64,000 bases of DNA from positions 18,956-82,955 of the forward strand of contig NW_019776087.1 in the NCBI RefSeq assembly GCF_001039355.2, read 5' to 3'. Positions within the stretch are counted from its first letter, which is position 1; every line of letters begins with the position of its first letter. The translations under genes and the position numbers were made by a program. The notes beneath the pieces were generated by a model. The model made no database searches. It saw only the letters and a program-made list of their open reading frames with translations, and was not told the origin of the DNA. Source of the DNA: Lingula anatina. Taxonomy: Eukaryota; Brachiopoda; Lingulata; Lingulida; Lingulidae. Positions 23,701 to 38,700 of the stretch are shown here, piece after piece.

Positions 23701-26700
23701 GGCAATATATACCTTCAGGCCAGTGTAGCAAGAGATACAAGGCCAAACCCTTACCAAGTAGGTACTCCAGATACTCTAGCAACAGCAAATTACAAACTTC
23801 TTTTTTTTTTCCCTGGCAACAATGTTGATGCACTCCTGCAGTCTGCCTGTCTGTCTTCTCTTGGACATAATCTCATCATTCTACCATTTCTGATCAGTTT
23901 TAACGAAACTTAAAAATAGTGAATACTTTATGTGTAATAGTGCAACTGAGAATCATTTTCTTGGTCTTAAAAAATCAGTATTATGCAGCTTTGACCTGAC
24001 TTGGTTGAACTACATTCTGTCATAGCCAAAAAAGCATGCCTTGGTGTAGATTTCATGTTCTAGAAGTTAGTATTTTTAAAAATTCTTAGAACATGCCATC
24101 TTCTTACCATATTACTACCTGTTTCCAGCTAATCTTGGTCACATACGACCAAGCATACACTGATACCAAGAATACTGCCACAGTTCAGATTAATGTTAAC
24201 CGTAACAGTGGCAACGTGTACTTCAACCCCAGTTTGTACCCTGTAGAGGTAGAGGACACTACACCAATTGGAGCAGCACTAGTACAAGTCAAGGCCACTG
24301 ATGAGGATGGGGTGAGTACTGAACAGTGAATGTAAAAATGAATGCCGATGTCCTTTTTAAGGGGGAGAAAGTAGACAACAAATAAGGTTGTAGCAAAATA
24401 CTGCTGGTAGAGGTAAAAATCTCTGACAGAAATGCTTATATTAGAACATTAGGGGCATGAGCTGCTGACAACCAAAATTAGTGGATTTGAGAAAAAAAAA
24501 CAACTGCAATTACACCTAGGACTTAATAAAGAACCTTAGATATACTGTATTTACTATGAATTTTGGTTGAGCATTTTAGCAGTAGACCAAGAACTCTGTA
24601 AAAGTTGAACTGAATCCAGCTGCAGAAATGAAACAGATACTAATGTGGCTGCAATGATAGTTTCACCAGCTGTGATTTTAGGTGTCGCATAATATACTTG
24701 GAGTTCTTATACCAAATAATTTTCTGCACCAAAAAGTATCGAATAATTTTCTCTTCTCTTTTCTTAATGATGCACAATAAATTTCATGATCTCTTTTTGC
24801 TATTGTAGGATCCTATCACATACAGTATACTAAGTGGAGGACAATTCTTCATACACCCTACCACTGGATGGATCTACACAACTGGACAACTCTCAGACTC
24901 AGACTATTATGTAAGTAAAAATCTTGTTTTCTCAACTTGGAAAATTTTTCAAACTTATTAATAGAATAATTTGCTGAAGTATTTGTGGAAATTCACAATA
25001 CTGTCAGAAGTTAATGTGAATCAAAATGATATCATACATGTTGAGTAATATCATGTTTGTATGTTAATAGTAGCATTTATATTAAGCAAAATATTGACTT
25101 GTTATTGGATGATAATTTTGATATATTTTTAGCTTTGATGTTTGTTGTCCCTAATTAAGCAAAATAGGATTTGACAGATACATAAATGTATACCAAAACA
25201 TGGTAACATTTCACTGTCATGCTTGTTTGTACGAACAAGCAATTGGGTTATTTTAATTTCACTAATTAAACAGTACATGTAGGTAACAGGCAGCATTTCT
25301 TTTTACCTGTAGCTCAACGTACAGGCCAGTGACAGAGGAAACCCTGAGAAGACAGACAATGCTACTGTCCACATCCATGTTGTCTTTGACACTGATCTGC
25401 CGGTTGTCACCCTGCCACCTGGTGTGGATGTTGAAGTCACCTGGCCCAGGAATAGGGGCATTATTAATGTCACTGCTACAGATGCCAATCTTAGGGTATT
25501 ACTGTGTTTTCCTTTAATATTGTGAAATGATTAGTGATACAGTGGCTAATTATCTATGAGTGAGGTTTATTTAGGAGGAAATTTGTTTTAAAATAATTAG
25601 TCTAGATTAGAATTTATAAAATTGTTAAATCATACAAGTAGTTGCTGCAAATGGATACATATGTCAGTGAAATATTTTCTCCTGTTTGTATCTCTTGAAA
25701 ATTAATTTCTGTTGTTACATTTCAGGGTGAGCTGGTGTATGAATTGGTAGGGGATCACACATCAATGCAGTTCTTTGGAATCAATAATGAAACTGGTCAA
25801 ATTTACCTAAAGAGGTCCCTGCTAGAAGACCCTGCACTTAATACACAGTACTTTGTAAGTGCAATTCATGTTTTAATTCCATAATTTAGCAGCTTGTAAA
25901 CTGATACTACATGTAAATAAGTTGAAATAAGTTCATTTGATTGGCAAACTATTTTCCATGAACAGAAAATACTTGTGACTTTTGACCGATGGACATGGAA
26001 ACTTATCCAATAAGTAATAGTTTGTTTGTGGAAAAAACATATAAAAGACCTTGTAATACTAAATAATCGATAATGTATTATCTTATTACCAGTGGTCCTG
26101 TTTGGTTGTGTATGCATTACATAAATAGCCATATTAATTTATTTATTGTATGAAACTCAATGCTGTGCCTTTTTCAGTATCATAAACCATGTAATTTTCA
26201 GTGTGTCATTAATTAAAAGAAAATTTTCTTTTTAGTTGACGGTCCGTGTGTATGACACTGCTTTCCCCGAGAACTCAAGAGAGGCTTTGACTATATTCAG
26301 AGTCAATAGAAATCCTGGATATCCCATATTTATTGGGGACTATGACAAGACTATTGCTGAAGACTATGGATGGGGTGTAGTAGTCAATGTGACTGCAGTC
26401 GATGCTGAGAGAGTAAGTTGTAATAATCTGATAGATATTTTACTATCAATTATTATTATTAATTATAATAATTTTTAGTTTTTGATTTGTTGAGAAATTA
26501 CCATGATTTTAATACTGTGCACTTTTTATGTTCTTCAGCAAAAGATGGAGTATGAATTGATAGGCAACCAGAGAGCAATGCAGTACTTCTACATCAACAA
26601 AGACACTGGGGCAGTGCATATCAAGAGACCTCTGCCAGCTGGCAGGAATGAGACATTTTATGTAATTATCTTCTACTCATGTTTTATACATTTAAACAGA

Positions 26701-29700
26701 AACTTGATATTTTAAATAGTGCAGTTTTGATATTGATATTTTGATTATTTAAACAAATTAGTAAAAAAAAATTTGTGTTGTAATGTATGTTGGTTGCTAA
26801 TTTGCAATTGATATGAATTAAATACCATTTGGCTTTTGTCTATCTCCAACCTTTCCTGTTCTAGCTCACTGTCAGGGCCACAGACAATGGAAAGCCTCCC
26901 AACTCAGAGGAGACCACTTTCACTATCCAAGTAGTGGGCACAAGCACTGGATTGCCTGTCTTTGAAAATACTCCCTATATTGTCAATGTCTCTGAAAACA
27001 GGCCTACTGACAGTTTGGTATTTGACCAAGTGCTGGCAAGGCTGCCATCTGGTGTAAGATTCAGTTGTTTTACACATTGGATTGATAGAAAAAAATAAAT
27101 AGATAAACATCCCAAACTTTTTATGATATTCAGTAATATGTCACTTAATGCTTCTCAACTTGGCAGTGCCTCTGGCACAAAACTTTTGACTCTCTCTCTC
27201 TCTATATATATATGTTGTGACAGCACCACAGAGATATTTAGAATGCTTTAGTCAAAACTTTTATTTCAAACCTGACATACATTTCACTCCTCTCCTTCAG
27301 TCTCAGGGAAGAGTACAATATGAGCTGGCAGAGTATGGACAGTTCTTCCGCATCCAAAAAGACACTGGGTTTATATACTTGACAAACTCACTGAGAGATG
27401 GGAACCTGGATGTGTATAGAGTAAGTTTATTATTACGGAAGGACTTTTTACACACATTTTATATAAAGCTTTTGTTTTTTAAATTGTAAAGAATGGCATC
27501 GTACATTTTAATTGGTTAATTGTGGTATTAGAGTCTTATCCTATGTACATAATGTAACTTAGTGAAATAAATAGATTAACCAATTCAGTAGATATTTATG
27601 GTAGGATCATATTATTTAATTCCATCAGTAATTCATCATTTTTAAAAGTTCAATTTTTTGTTACATATAGTCTGTAGAGATGTTTTTTTTCTTGTCCATT
27701 TTAGCAAAGAATAGCAGCCTACAGCAGTCTGCGCCCAGATGTAAAGGCGTACACTGATGTCGTCTTCTATGTGTCTCGCAACGAGAATCCTCCTGTGCCA
27801 GAATACAACTACATAGTAGTGAACATCACAGATTATCATCAACTGGGCGCTAGGATTGTTACTTTGACAGCTATAGATAGAGATAATGTATGCACCTGGG
27901 TGATAGAGTTTACATTTGTTCATTTATACTCAAGTATTTTTGCATATGCTGTTTTTTTAAACAAAGCCAAGGAATAATAATGTGATATATAAGCGATTAT
28001 TACACTTCAGTTATTATTAAAGTAACAGGGATGCAAATTTTCCTGCTTAAATGTTGTAGTGAAATTTTTGTTAGGAAAGTTGCTGGATTTTCAGAAATGG
28101 GGCAGTTTCACTGTAGGTTTCAGGAGGTCTCTGATCTTCTACATGACATTTGATATCGATAAAAAGCTATTTTAGTTGTACACTTGTGTGTAGCCTTATA
28201 ATTACCTCTAAGATGCTTACATTATTGCATATGTACCACTTTCTTCAGTTTCTTAATTTTTATGGATTCAGGATCATCTACGTTACAAGCTAACAAGTAG
28301 TGGAGATTGTCTTCAGTACTTCTACATGGATTCTGATACCGGAATGATGTCCTTACGTAGCACATTAGAGGAGTCTTCACCAAGAACGTTTGATGTAAGT
28401 ATATAATGGTAATTGCATGGTGAGTTAAAGAATTTCTGCTCTCAAAAATCAAGAGTACATTGAAATATTATGGATTAAAATTTATATTATTGAACTTCTT
28501 TCTTGATGTTATATTTGGAATTTTGGTTACTTTGTTCACTTAAACCTTTTTCATTTTAGGTTACTTGATTGAATACAGTTGCTCTACCTTTTATATAATC
28601 TATGTCTCTGTGTCACCAATAAAAGTACATTTAGCACATTTGATTGACACTGATGAAAAAAATCATCAGTTGCACAGCCAAGAGATTCAAAGACATTCAT
28701 GGTCTGTTGCTGCTTCATTTAAGATGTATGCATTTTCAGCAGTATAACAACTGCTTAATGTTTGCACTTATGCAAAGTGCCTGTAATAAATCTTTTTTTT
28801 TCAACAGTGCCTGGTCACAATATCTGACAGAGGAGTAGGTGACAATCCAAACACAGCAGAAGTCAATATTAGGGTCAATGTGATCAAGGATGTGACACCA
28901 GAGGTTGCTAATGTCACTTTGGAGATACCAGAAGATATGGGAGTGGGGACTGTCATTGCCACCATCCAAGGCAGGAAGGACAATGTGGTTGTAAGATGAC
29001 AGTTATTTTGCATGAGAAATGGCATTTATTATCAGCATAATAAAATCTAATGAATTTGATGCCCTCAGTTTCTTTTGTTTATATGAATTTATGAGAAAAA
29101 TTTTAATTTTTTGTTTTTTTCAAAGATTATTGTTTGTAATTTATGTATCGGTGTAAACTATATCTTCATATGTTATGTATCCAGGGCCATTTGAAGTATG
29201 AAACAGATGGAATATACCCTGCACCAACATTCTTCTCCATCAATGAGACCAGTGGGCAGATACAGATAGCCCGAAGTTTGAGAAAAGACACATTGCGACT
29301 GACTTCCTACACTGTAAGACCTGTCAAATTTTAACTTAGTTGTTATATATTTTCGTTTAATGTATCATATTAATAGCAGTTAGCTATTCAGTAGTTTCTT
29401 ACAAGTATTTGAAAAATTTTGTCAATGTTTGAAATAATAGAATGGACCAGTAGAAGCTTTTTAAGGTAAATTTATGGAAAACTTTCATTTAACATGGTTG
29501 AAAAAGTATCTACTAGTGCTTATAGTTTTTACAAACCCCACACAGCAGTGAGTTGAACATGGTGTTAATGGTGTTTCCTTTTGTTTTCAGCTTGTTGTGC
29601 GCGTGTTTGACACTTCTAGTCCTTCTTCTGTGGGAGTTGCCAATGTCTATATTACTGTTACCAGAAACCCTGGGCAAGTAACTGTCTTCCCAACATCACA

Positions 29701-32700
29701 CCGACTCACCATACAAGATACCCAGCTGGTAGGAGAGGACCTCTTTATACTGAATGGAACAGACCCCAGTGGAGTAAGCACATTTATTTATAATTGGTCT
29801 TATAAACAACCTGGAATGAATCTGAATGGATTCATACAAAGATAAACAAGAGATAAAAAAGAAAAAAATGATTGAGTAACCTATAATTAAAAAATATTGA
29901 TTGAGTAACACACAAACTACAGCTTTTATTACGAACCAGCAAGCCTGTAAATTTCCCTGTCTGCTGTTTGTTTTATTGGTTTATACAAAATAATGATATC
30001 TTGGTTTTAGGACAAACTGTACTGGAATATCAGTGGCAGTGAGTTAGCCAGGGAGTACTTCTGGGTGAATCCAGACACTGGCGCTATCTCTGTGAAAAAG
30101 GACCTAACACTGGATACATCAGGGACTGAAAATTATGTGGTATGTGTACAAACATCTGTACACTGTATTTTTATATATTTGAAGACAACCTTTAGTTTAC
30201 TAGTATATGGCACAAAAGAGACTAGTTTAATTTGTAGGTCTCTTATTTTGTGGATTTAAATGTATGCAGAAATCTTTAGTCTTTGCTGTTCTTCTTTAAA
30301 CATGAGACTAGTTTTATTATTAGATAGATTGTTATATATGCAAGGTAAAATATATTTAAATACCTTTATTACTGACTTTTTTAAATTTGTATTATCTGTT
30401 TTTTGTATGATTATAATGACTGAACAGATTGATAGTATTCTTTTCTTTCTTCAATAGGTATTAGTGTGTGCATATGACCCATACGGTAGCACTGCCTGTT
30501 CCAATATTGTTGTCCACGTGAACAGAGACAAAAATGTCCCAGAATTCCCAGGACAGCAGAATAATTTCACCGTTCCTGACAGCACCAATGAAACCACAGT
30601 CATTACCATTGTGCGAGCAAGAGATGATGACTGTCCTGTAAGAGCACAACTACAAAAGACTACCTTGTTTTACGAGTTATGCATTGATCAAAAGATTGAT
30701 TTTTCTGCTTGTTTTAGCAACCTTTCTTGTTATCATACAGACTACCAGATGATATGAAATTTGAGATTCAAAGTTTTTGATTATGAAATCTGTAACTCCT
30801 ACATGTTGCTTTAAAATTTTAAGAAAGGATCACTGCCTGGATTTTTTTACTGAATTTTTTTACTGTGGTATAATTTCCATTTGCCCTATATTTTTTATTT
30901 CTTCAGGACTCTGCCCAAATCCTATATAATTTGGTTGGAGAATTCCCAGCGCCAAGTTTCTTTGAAATAGAACCCACCACGGGAGAGATTTCCCTGAAGA
31001 CTGACCTTAAACTGGATGTCTCCAACACAAACCCATATGTGGTAGGTTTTATTTTCAAAGAATTTTTTCAAATAATGAACAATAAAATTTTATTTGTTTA
31101 TGCAAGCAATATGCAATCAAAAGTATTAATATGTATTTTGTTAATTTTTACCAATAATGTACAACCAAAAAGAGTTTTGAAAAAAGTTTTTAACTCATAT
31201 AAATATGCATTTTTAGCAAATTTATAAATTTGTAAATTCACACCTATACTTATTTGAATGTGTCAATTGATATAAGAATCCCTCTCTCTCAGCAAAATTA
31301 AGGCGATGTGAGACTCTGAATAGTGTTTTGTCACAGTCAACAAAATATTAATCTGTCACACAACACGGTATCATGTTATCACACCTTCAAATATGCATTA
31401 ATTTCCATAGCATTTTGCGACACCAGGCACCATACCTGTAACAATATCACACTGTTACATTAACACATGTGCTCCTTATTTCAGCTTCGTGTTGAGGCCT
31501 ACTGCAGTGCTTTCCCAGAGAACAAAGCTGTCAAAGAGTTCTATGTGTATGTGGACAGGAACAGGTATGGACCTGAGGTGCTGAACGGACCATTTTCAAC
31601 AGATCTTCAGGAGTTCCAGCCACCTGGCTATGTTATTTTCACTGTGATGGGATCTGATAGAGATGGGGTAAGATTACACTTGGATATGTACACAGTTTTA
31701 TCATATAGTGTTGTAATGCAAAGATTACTACAGAGTGTAAAGTTGGTTGTATGGAGGACAGTTTCAAAAATAAACTTGGTTGGTCAGAATTTTTAGACCA
31801 GAATTTTTGTCCTTTTCAGTTTGGGATAAATCTGCAGAAGTCCTCTTATGTAAAATTGCTTTTTTTTAATGCTGTCAGGGTGCTGTATGAGTGTGATCAC
31901 TTACAAATCTGCTGCACGTTACAGTAAGAATTAGTGTAACATATTGTGCAGTACTCCAGGTTAAGATTATTGTCAGGATAGCTTGCTTTTTAAGAAAAAA
32001 TTGAACAATGTTGATATTTTTAAAATGTATGTTAATTCCCTACCTGAATGAAGACAAGAAATTAAAAAGTCTCTCTTCTGTATGAAAGAAGCAAATACCA
32101 TTCAAAAGAAGTACTGGTTATAATTGACAATCTGTATTTTTGTTCACATCCTACTGTTACAGTAATATAAAATTCATAATTTATTTTCCCTAGGACCAGT
32201 TGACATACAGAATTGTTGGAAACAACGATGTGAAGCACTGGTTTTACATACAGCCTGACACTGGAGAGTTACAATTGAAGTCGCCTCTGTCTGAGACCAA
32301 CATTACTGATTTTAACTTCCACATCAACATCACTGACAGAGGCTCTCCAGAGAAGTTCATACTGACCCCTGTGTCTATAAAGGTCATACGAGACACTGGG
32401 CCACCCAAATTTAATGGGCCTTACAGCGCTGCAGTCAATGAAACTGTCAATATTGATACCTTTGTGATTAATGTGGCAGCTGAGGACAATGACCTAAAGG
32501 TGAGATTTTAATTCGGTTCTGTTCAGTTTATTTTTCTCTTATGAATTAATTGATAAGATTGGATTCAAAATGGAAAAAGTAATTTGTAAATAATAATGGC
32601 AAAAATGATATTTGTAAAATACAGTAGTGCAATATGGTAAATTAATTAGAAGAGGGGGGGACTGATCCTCTTTGAATATTATTATAAAAAACTGTCTGGC

Positions 32701-35700
32701 ACTAGATGGCACCCAGATGTATATCTTACATGGGACCAAGTTAATACTTGAGTAAACATAACATCAGACTGCATTTCTTGAACATTTCCATTTTTCCCCC
32801 AGGGCCGGCTGATCTATGATATTAATGGCATCAGCCCAGCACCACAGCGTTTTGTAATAAACCAGAATGGAGACATACGTGTCAAAGACAGGCTGGACAG
32901 GGACAATAATGAACAGTACAGAGTAAGTGATAGTTTTGTATGTCTTGATAGGTAGGAGTTTATTTTTAAAATGTTATAATGGCGAATGAGGATGAACAGA
33001 AAAACATATGATAAGATTTAATTGAGCCAGTCGATCAGTCATTGATTTGGTGCTATATGTTCTCTGAGAATATGATATATTCTAGAGCTATACTAAAAGA
33101 AAATTTAACTGATGTAAAGGTTATGTTAAGATAAATCTGAATTCATGTTACGTAGAGCTGTGGGACTCATGCATTTTATTTCTGTGTTATTTCAGATTGT
33201 GGTTATAGCTTATGATGAGAAGTACCCCAGCAATGTTGGCAGTGCCACAGTGACAGTGACAGTGAATCGTAATGTGTACAGACCAGAGTTCACAAGGACG
33301 GACTACTCGGCCACTGTGGATGAACACGCCCATGTGGGTCACTTGGTCACCAATGTCACAGCAACTGATGGGGATTCAGATGTAAGCAGTAGTTACTGAC
33401 AGATTATCAGGATCATTTTTAAGTTCAATTACTTATGGCTTGGTGATTTTTCTTTTATTTGTAACCAATTGGAATAAAACATTTACATATAATTTTATCG
33501 CAATTCACAATTACTGAATACCTTGCTTCAACTTATTTTTTTTCTCATTTTTTAATGGTGAAAAATATTCAATGTACTACAGCAGTTTCAAACATTACTT
33601 TTTATTTTTGCAGGGAACCTTGTATTACAATATTATTGGAAACGAAAATGCCCCAGAATACTTTTTCATCCATCCAACTTCTGGGCAAATCTTGATCAGC
33701 AAGGTTCTGTGGAAGGATGCTACTCAGGCCACTTCATATACAGTATGTAGTAATTCATTAATATATAAGATATTGTATTTGAGCATCACAGTAAAACATT
33801 AAAATATTTATTATATCAGTTACACATTAAAATGCAAATTTCTCTCACAACAGATGCATCAAATTTGTTACTATAATTAGATAATTTAAGCTACACAAAT
33901 GATGAACATCCCTAACAAAATATTTTGTTGTATCATTCACAAAACATGTCATGCTGCAATGAGTGTTCAGTATTTCACATCACACCTAGAGCCTTAGATT
34001 AAAATTTAGTCTCTGTGGCTTTTATACTTCTAAGAGTGATTTGATGGAAAGAAAACTGATGATCTATTATTTTACCAGGTTGTGGTGGAAGCTAAAGACC
34101 GTGGTACCCCTCAAAGGTCCAGCACAGCAGTGGTGCTGGTATCTGTCACAAGGAACCAGTATGCACCAACATTTGAGAGGGTTGCCAACCTCACCATACC
34201 TTCACACCAAGAGGTCGCCACAAAGATTTACACTATAGTTGCTAGAGATCCTGATCCACAAGTAAGTCTATGACACTGATACTTAGTGTGGAGGGAGAAG
34301 GAGGAGGGGTTAACACTAATTTTTTCTCTTACTTTAATATATCATCTGCACTATCGCATTACCACCAGTCCCACACAAAATGCCAGTAATTCTGAGGCAA
34401 AATGAAGTCCCTAAGGGTTATAGTGAAGATTCTTACAGTCTGACAATATTCTCTCTTTATATATGCAAATAAAAAGAACAAATTTGTTCATTTGTTTCTT
34501 TTTTTTCCCAGGGTCCTAACAGTGTGATCAGATACAGTGTAGTAGGCCAGCACAATGACACCTTCCAGATTGGTCCTGATTCTGGTGTTCTTTCTCTCCG
34601 GAGGTCTATTGTCAGGGACACTAGAGAGCTCTACATTGTAAGTAAATGTGGGTGTGGCTGTGGTGAAATGTTGTATTTATATATTAGCACAAACATATAG
34701 CATTATTTGACATAACATGGTCATATTACTGTTTTCTACCTGCGAGGGATGGCATTTGAACCATACATTAAGTGACCTTGATCACATACCTGATACATTT
34801 GGTTTATTCAGAAACCATTTTCTTTTCTGTTATCATGACACAAGAGATGATGAAAAAACCTGTTTTGACACCTATTTCCCGTTAACATTTATAATCTAAT
34901 ACCAGCAAACACCTGTTCTATTCCAGGTCACAGTGAGAGCCACAGATGGTGGCAGACCAGTGCCTAAATACAGAGATGTGAACATCTGGATCAGGGTGGT
35001 TCAGAACACCACGGTACCGAGGTTCACCCAGAGCGAGTACAGAGCCAATGTCTCTGAGTTGGCGCCACTCAACCAGTTTGTGGTCCAAGTAGAGGTCATA
35101 AGAAATGGACTGGCACTACTGGTAGGGTATACATTCTTATATGTCCACACTTCATCAATTCTGGTGTAAACTATGAAAAGTACCTTGTAGCCTTTCACAG
35201 GTGCAAAATGAATAGGGCATACTACATCCAAAACTGTTGACAAAATTACACTTTATAACATTGTTTTTGAGTTATAAGTTTTCAGCTTGCCTGGAAACAG
35301 GCAAATTCCTTTTGTAATATTAAAAATAATCATCTATGAGCTTGAAAACTGATTTGTACATGGCAGTTTTTTATAGGTTTCGAATTGCTTTTTACTTGGT
35401 TGTAAAGGGGAAATTGCTGAGATTTTCAGGATTTTTTTACTTTGAAAAGGGCATTGCATGTTATATATGGTGAAGATGTGTTGGTTATCTTTTAGGTTTT
35501 GGCATATTTTATTGTGTGCTTTCTTTACAGGGTGAACTCAGACATGATTTGATTGGCTCCGGTGCAGAGCATTTCCGCATCAATCGTGACACAGGCGCCA
35601 TCTACCTTGCCACCAATCTGAAACAAATTACAGATGTCAACACATTCAGTGTATGTTTGTAGAGAATTTGTCTGCTGTATTTGCAGAATTGTTGTTATTT

Positions 35701-38700
35701 AGTACAGATAAAGGATTAAGTGAATTATTTCAAACAATATGTTATACTGGTATGCTTTTGTTTTATTCTCGAAAAGTAACTTAAAGTACCATGCACATGA
35801 GAAATTTGAATTAAACCATATGGTGGACAGATATATAAAATGTAGATAATTTAATAGAGAATGTAAGTTAGTCTTATATTTGCCATCTTTTATAATTGTA
35901 GTTGACAGTGGATGCCTACGACACAAGAAATGCTGAATATGGTCGTAGCTCTGTTCCAGTGTACATCCGAGTGCTAAGAGTGGCAGAACCAATCCGCTTC
36001 CTGTACTCTGCCTTTGCCATCAACATCACCGAAACACAGGAGAGAATTGTGCCAATACAGAGAGTCACTGCTACTGATCCAAAGGGAGTAAGTTGAATTA
36101 ATAGCATGACAGAAAATACAGTGAAAGGAGTGAAAAACACTATGTTGAGCTTAATACACAGTCATGTCACTTCAGAGTTTAACCCAAAGGCATTATTTCC
36201 AACCTTATACAATCACATATTCGATCCTTATTCAATATCAATGGTTCATGATCATCTGCACTGTTTGGGAATACAAAGTTTTACTAATATAAAATGTTGA
36301 AAGATTTACAACTAAAATGCATTACGTGATTGGGTGCCATACTTGTAGATTTTATATTTTACAAAGATTAAAAGGTAGTAAAATATGAGTGTCTCTTTTT
36401 CTTTTAATAGGGTCAGTTGACATATTCCATTGATACAGAGGCGTCAACCAGGACATCTCCACAACCCATCACACACTGGTTTTATATCCATCCAACAGAG
36501 GGAGACCTGTCAGTAGCCAGCTATCTCACAGGGGACCCAGAGAAAAGAACAGAGTATAAAGTATGTTGTATAAACAGAGTATAAACTTCAGCTAAAAAAT
36601 GGAAAGTGTATGGGTAGAGATATGCAGTAGTTGTGTATCATTGTAAAGTCAAGTATTTAAGGCATTTTGATATGATAAGAATTGCTTTTCCTTCCCTTTC
36701 AGAATTTTAAATGTTATAACACAGTCATGATACCCTGTTGTGGAATAAACATCTGAAATCACTATGTGCACGAGGAAAGCATATTGGGGCAGTTGTACTG
36801 ATATCAAGATATTATGTGATGACATTTCTAAATGCAGATACAACCATCATAACCAATTGAGTGCTTTTGATCTTATGATTAAATCCCATTTGCGTATTTT
36901 AGTTGGTAATAAAAGCAACGGACAGAAGCATTCCTCCAAGAAGCGCAAGCACAATTGTCAACATCTATGTCAGCAGAAACATGCATGCTCCTGTATTCTC
37001 AAGGTCAACATACACTGCTAATGTTTCTGAATCAGACAGAATCAACACGGAGATTGTCACTGTCAGAGCTACTGATTTAGATGGAGTAAGTGGACATTTC
37101 ACCCAGTTTTCACAAGTTTTTTTTTTCTTTTTAAAACCTTGACTAGTAGACTACATGGCAATGATGAGTTTGTCAAAGTAATATTTGTCATCAAATCAGA
37201 TTTTGCAATTAAGTCCTTAAAAAATCAAAAACATATACAAAAAAGATGTAAAATTTATTATGTCTCCAGATACCATCATGTAGCTGATTATATTCCAGTG
37301 AACAATCCACAACATTCTTATATGATTCAGAATATAAATTTTCATAATTGGTTTTCAGGATGCAGTGAGATACAAAATGGCAGTTTCCAATGAAGTGACC
37401 TCATACTTCACGCTGGATGAGGTCTCAGGCACCATCAGCATCTTCAGGAACCTTCAGACCATCCCTGGCGACTTGCTAGAGTTCCAAGTAATTGCCACGG
37501 ACAGACGAAACCCAGAGAAGACCAGCACCGCCACAGTGATCGTATACGTCAGCAGGCCCTCAGTTTTGCCAGTTTTCAGCACTGAATCCTACAATGCCAC
37601 CATCTCAGAGTATGTCAGAGTGCAGACACCTGTACAGACAGTCAAAGCTGATGGACGGGTAAGAATATAGGTGTACCTCAATGGAAGATGTTTATAAATG
37701 ACTTAAGTTAGTTTGATGGAATATATGAAATGTTTATATATTTTATTTTTAGTTATTATTTATTTATTGTAACTAATTTCAGCTGTTGCAACATCATATG
37801 AACAATGAGCATTCTCTGCTTTGTTGTCAAGTTTCTCCATTGCTCGCCTATTTTTTTCATTATTTTAATTCTATTTTTGTTTCTTGTATCTCACAAGTGC
37901 ATCATTTCTATTTCAATAATGACTAATATACATGTATATATTTATATACATGTATGTATTTTTATAGAACTCCATTCGATACACTCTTCAAGGCAGAGGC
38001 AGTACCACTGGTGCTGCCAGATACTTTATCATCAGCCCTAATACAGGCGTTGTCACTGTAGCACAGTCATTGTACACGGATCTCACACAGACAAAGCTGT
38101 ACCAGGTGAGTACATGTATAGTAATGTCATCATGCTGTAGTATTGACAATGTTGTTACTGTTCAATACTATAACTGATGAAGTGAGGCTTAATATTGCAT
38201 GAGAATTCCACACAATGGGTCATACACAAGTTTCCATTTCATAGTGTTTTTCCTGTGCATCATTGTGCGGTGTAGTTCACTCATGATCATATTTGACAAC
38301 ACTGACATATATAATAATTATAACATTATGGCAGTGCATTTGAATGATACGACAGTCACAATTGGCATATACTAACAACATGGACATGGAATGGGCTGTC
38401 TGTAGTTTTGAACTAAGTCCTGTCAGTTTGCTCTGTTTCACTTGTCATTTACAGGGATGCCAATGACAACAGTTTCATTATTTAGATAACTTACCAGTAT
38501 CTGACTCGTGAAGAGACACAACTTTATACATAGTCACAACTAAATGTTTTGTATTTCAGATGGAAATCACAGCCACAGATACAGTTGGAGCTATCCCATA
38601 CACTGCTACAGCATACCTCGATGTTATTGTTTTACGAAACGAACATGGTCCAAAGTTCAGCCCTGACAGATATTTACAAAATGTCAGTGAGGAGATTCCA

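Noticed and set aside
28561-28747. Extra cadherin-like exon in the intron after exon 38
   Set aside because: The frame shows no A or B signature and the A-B order is already complete without it.
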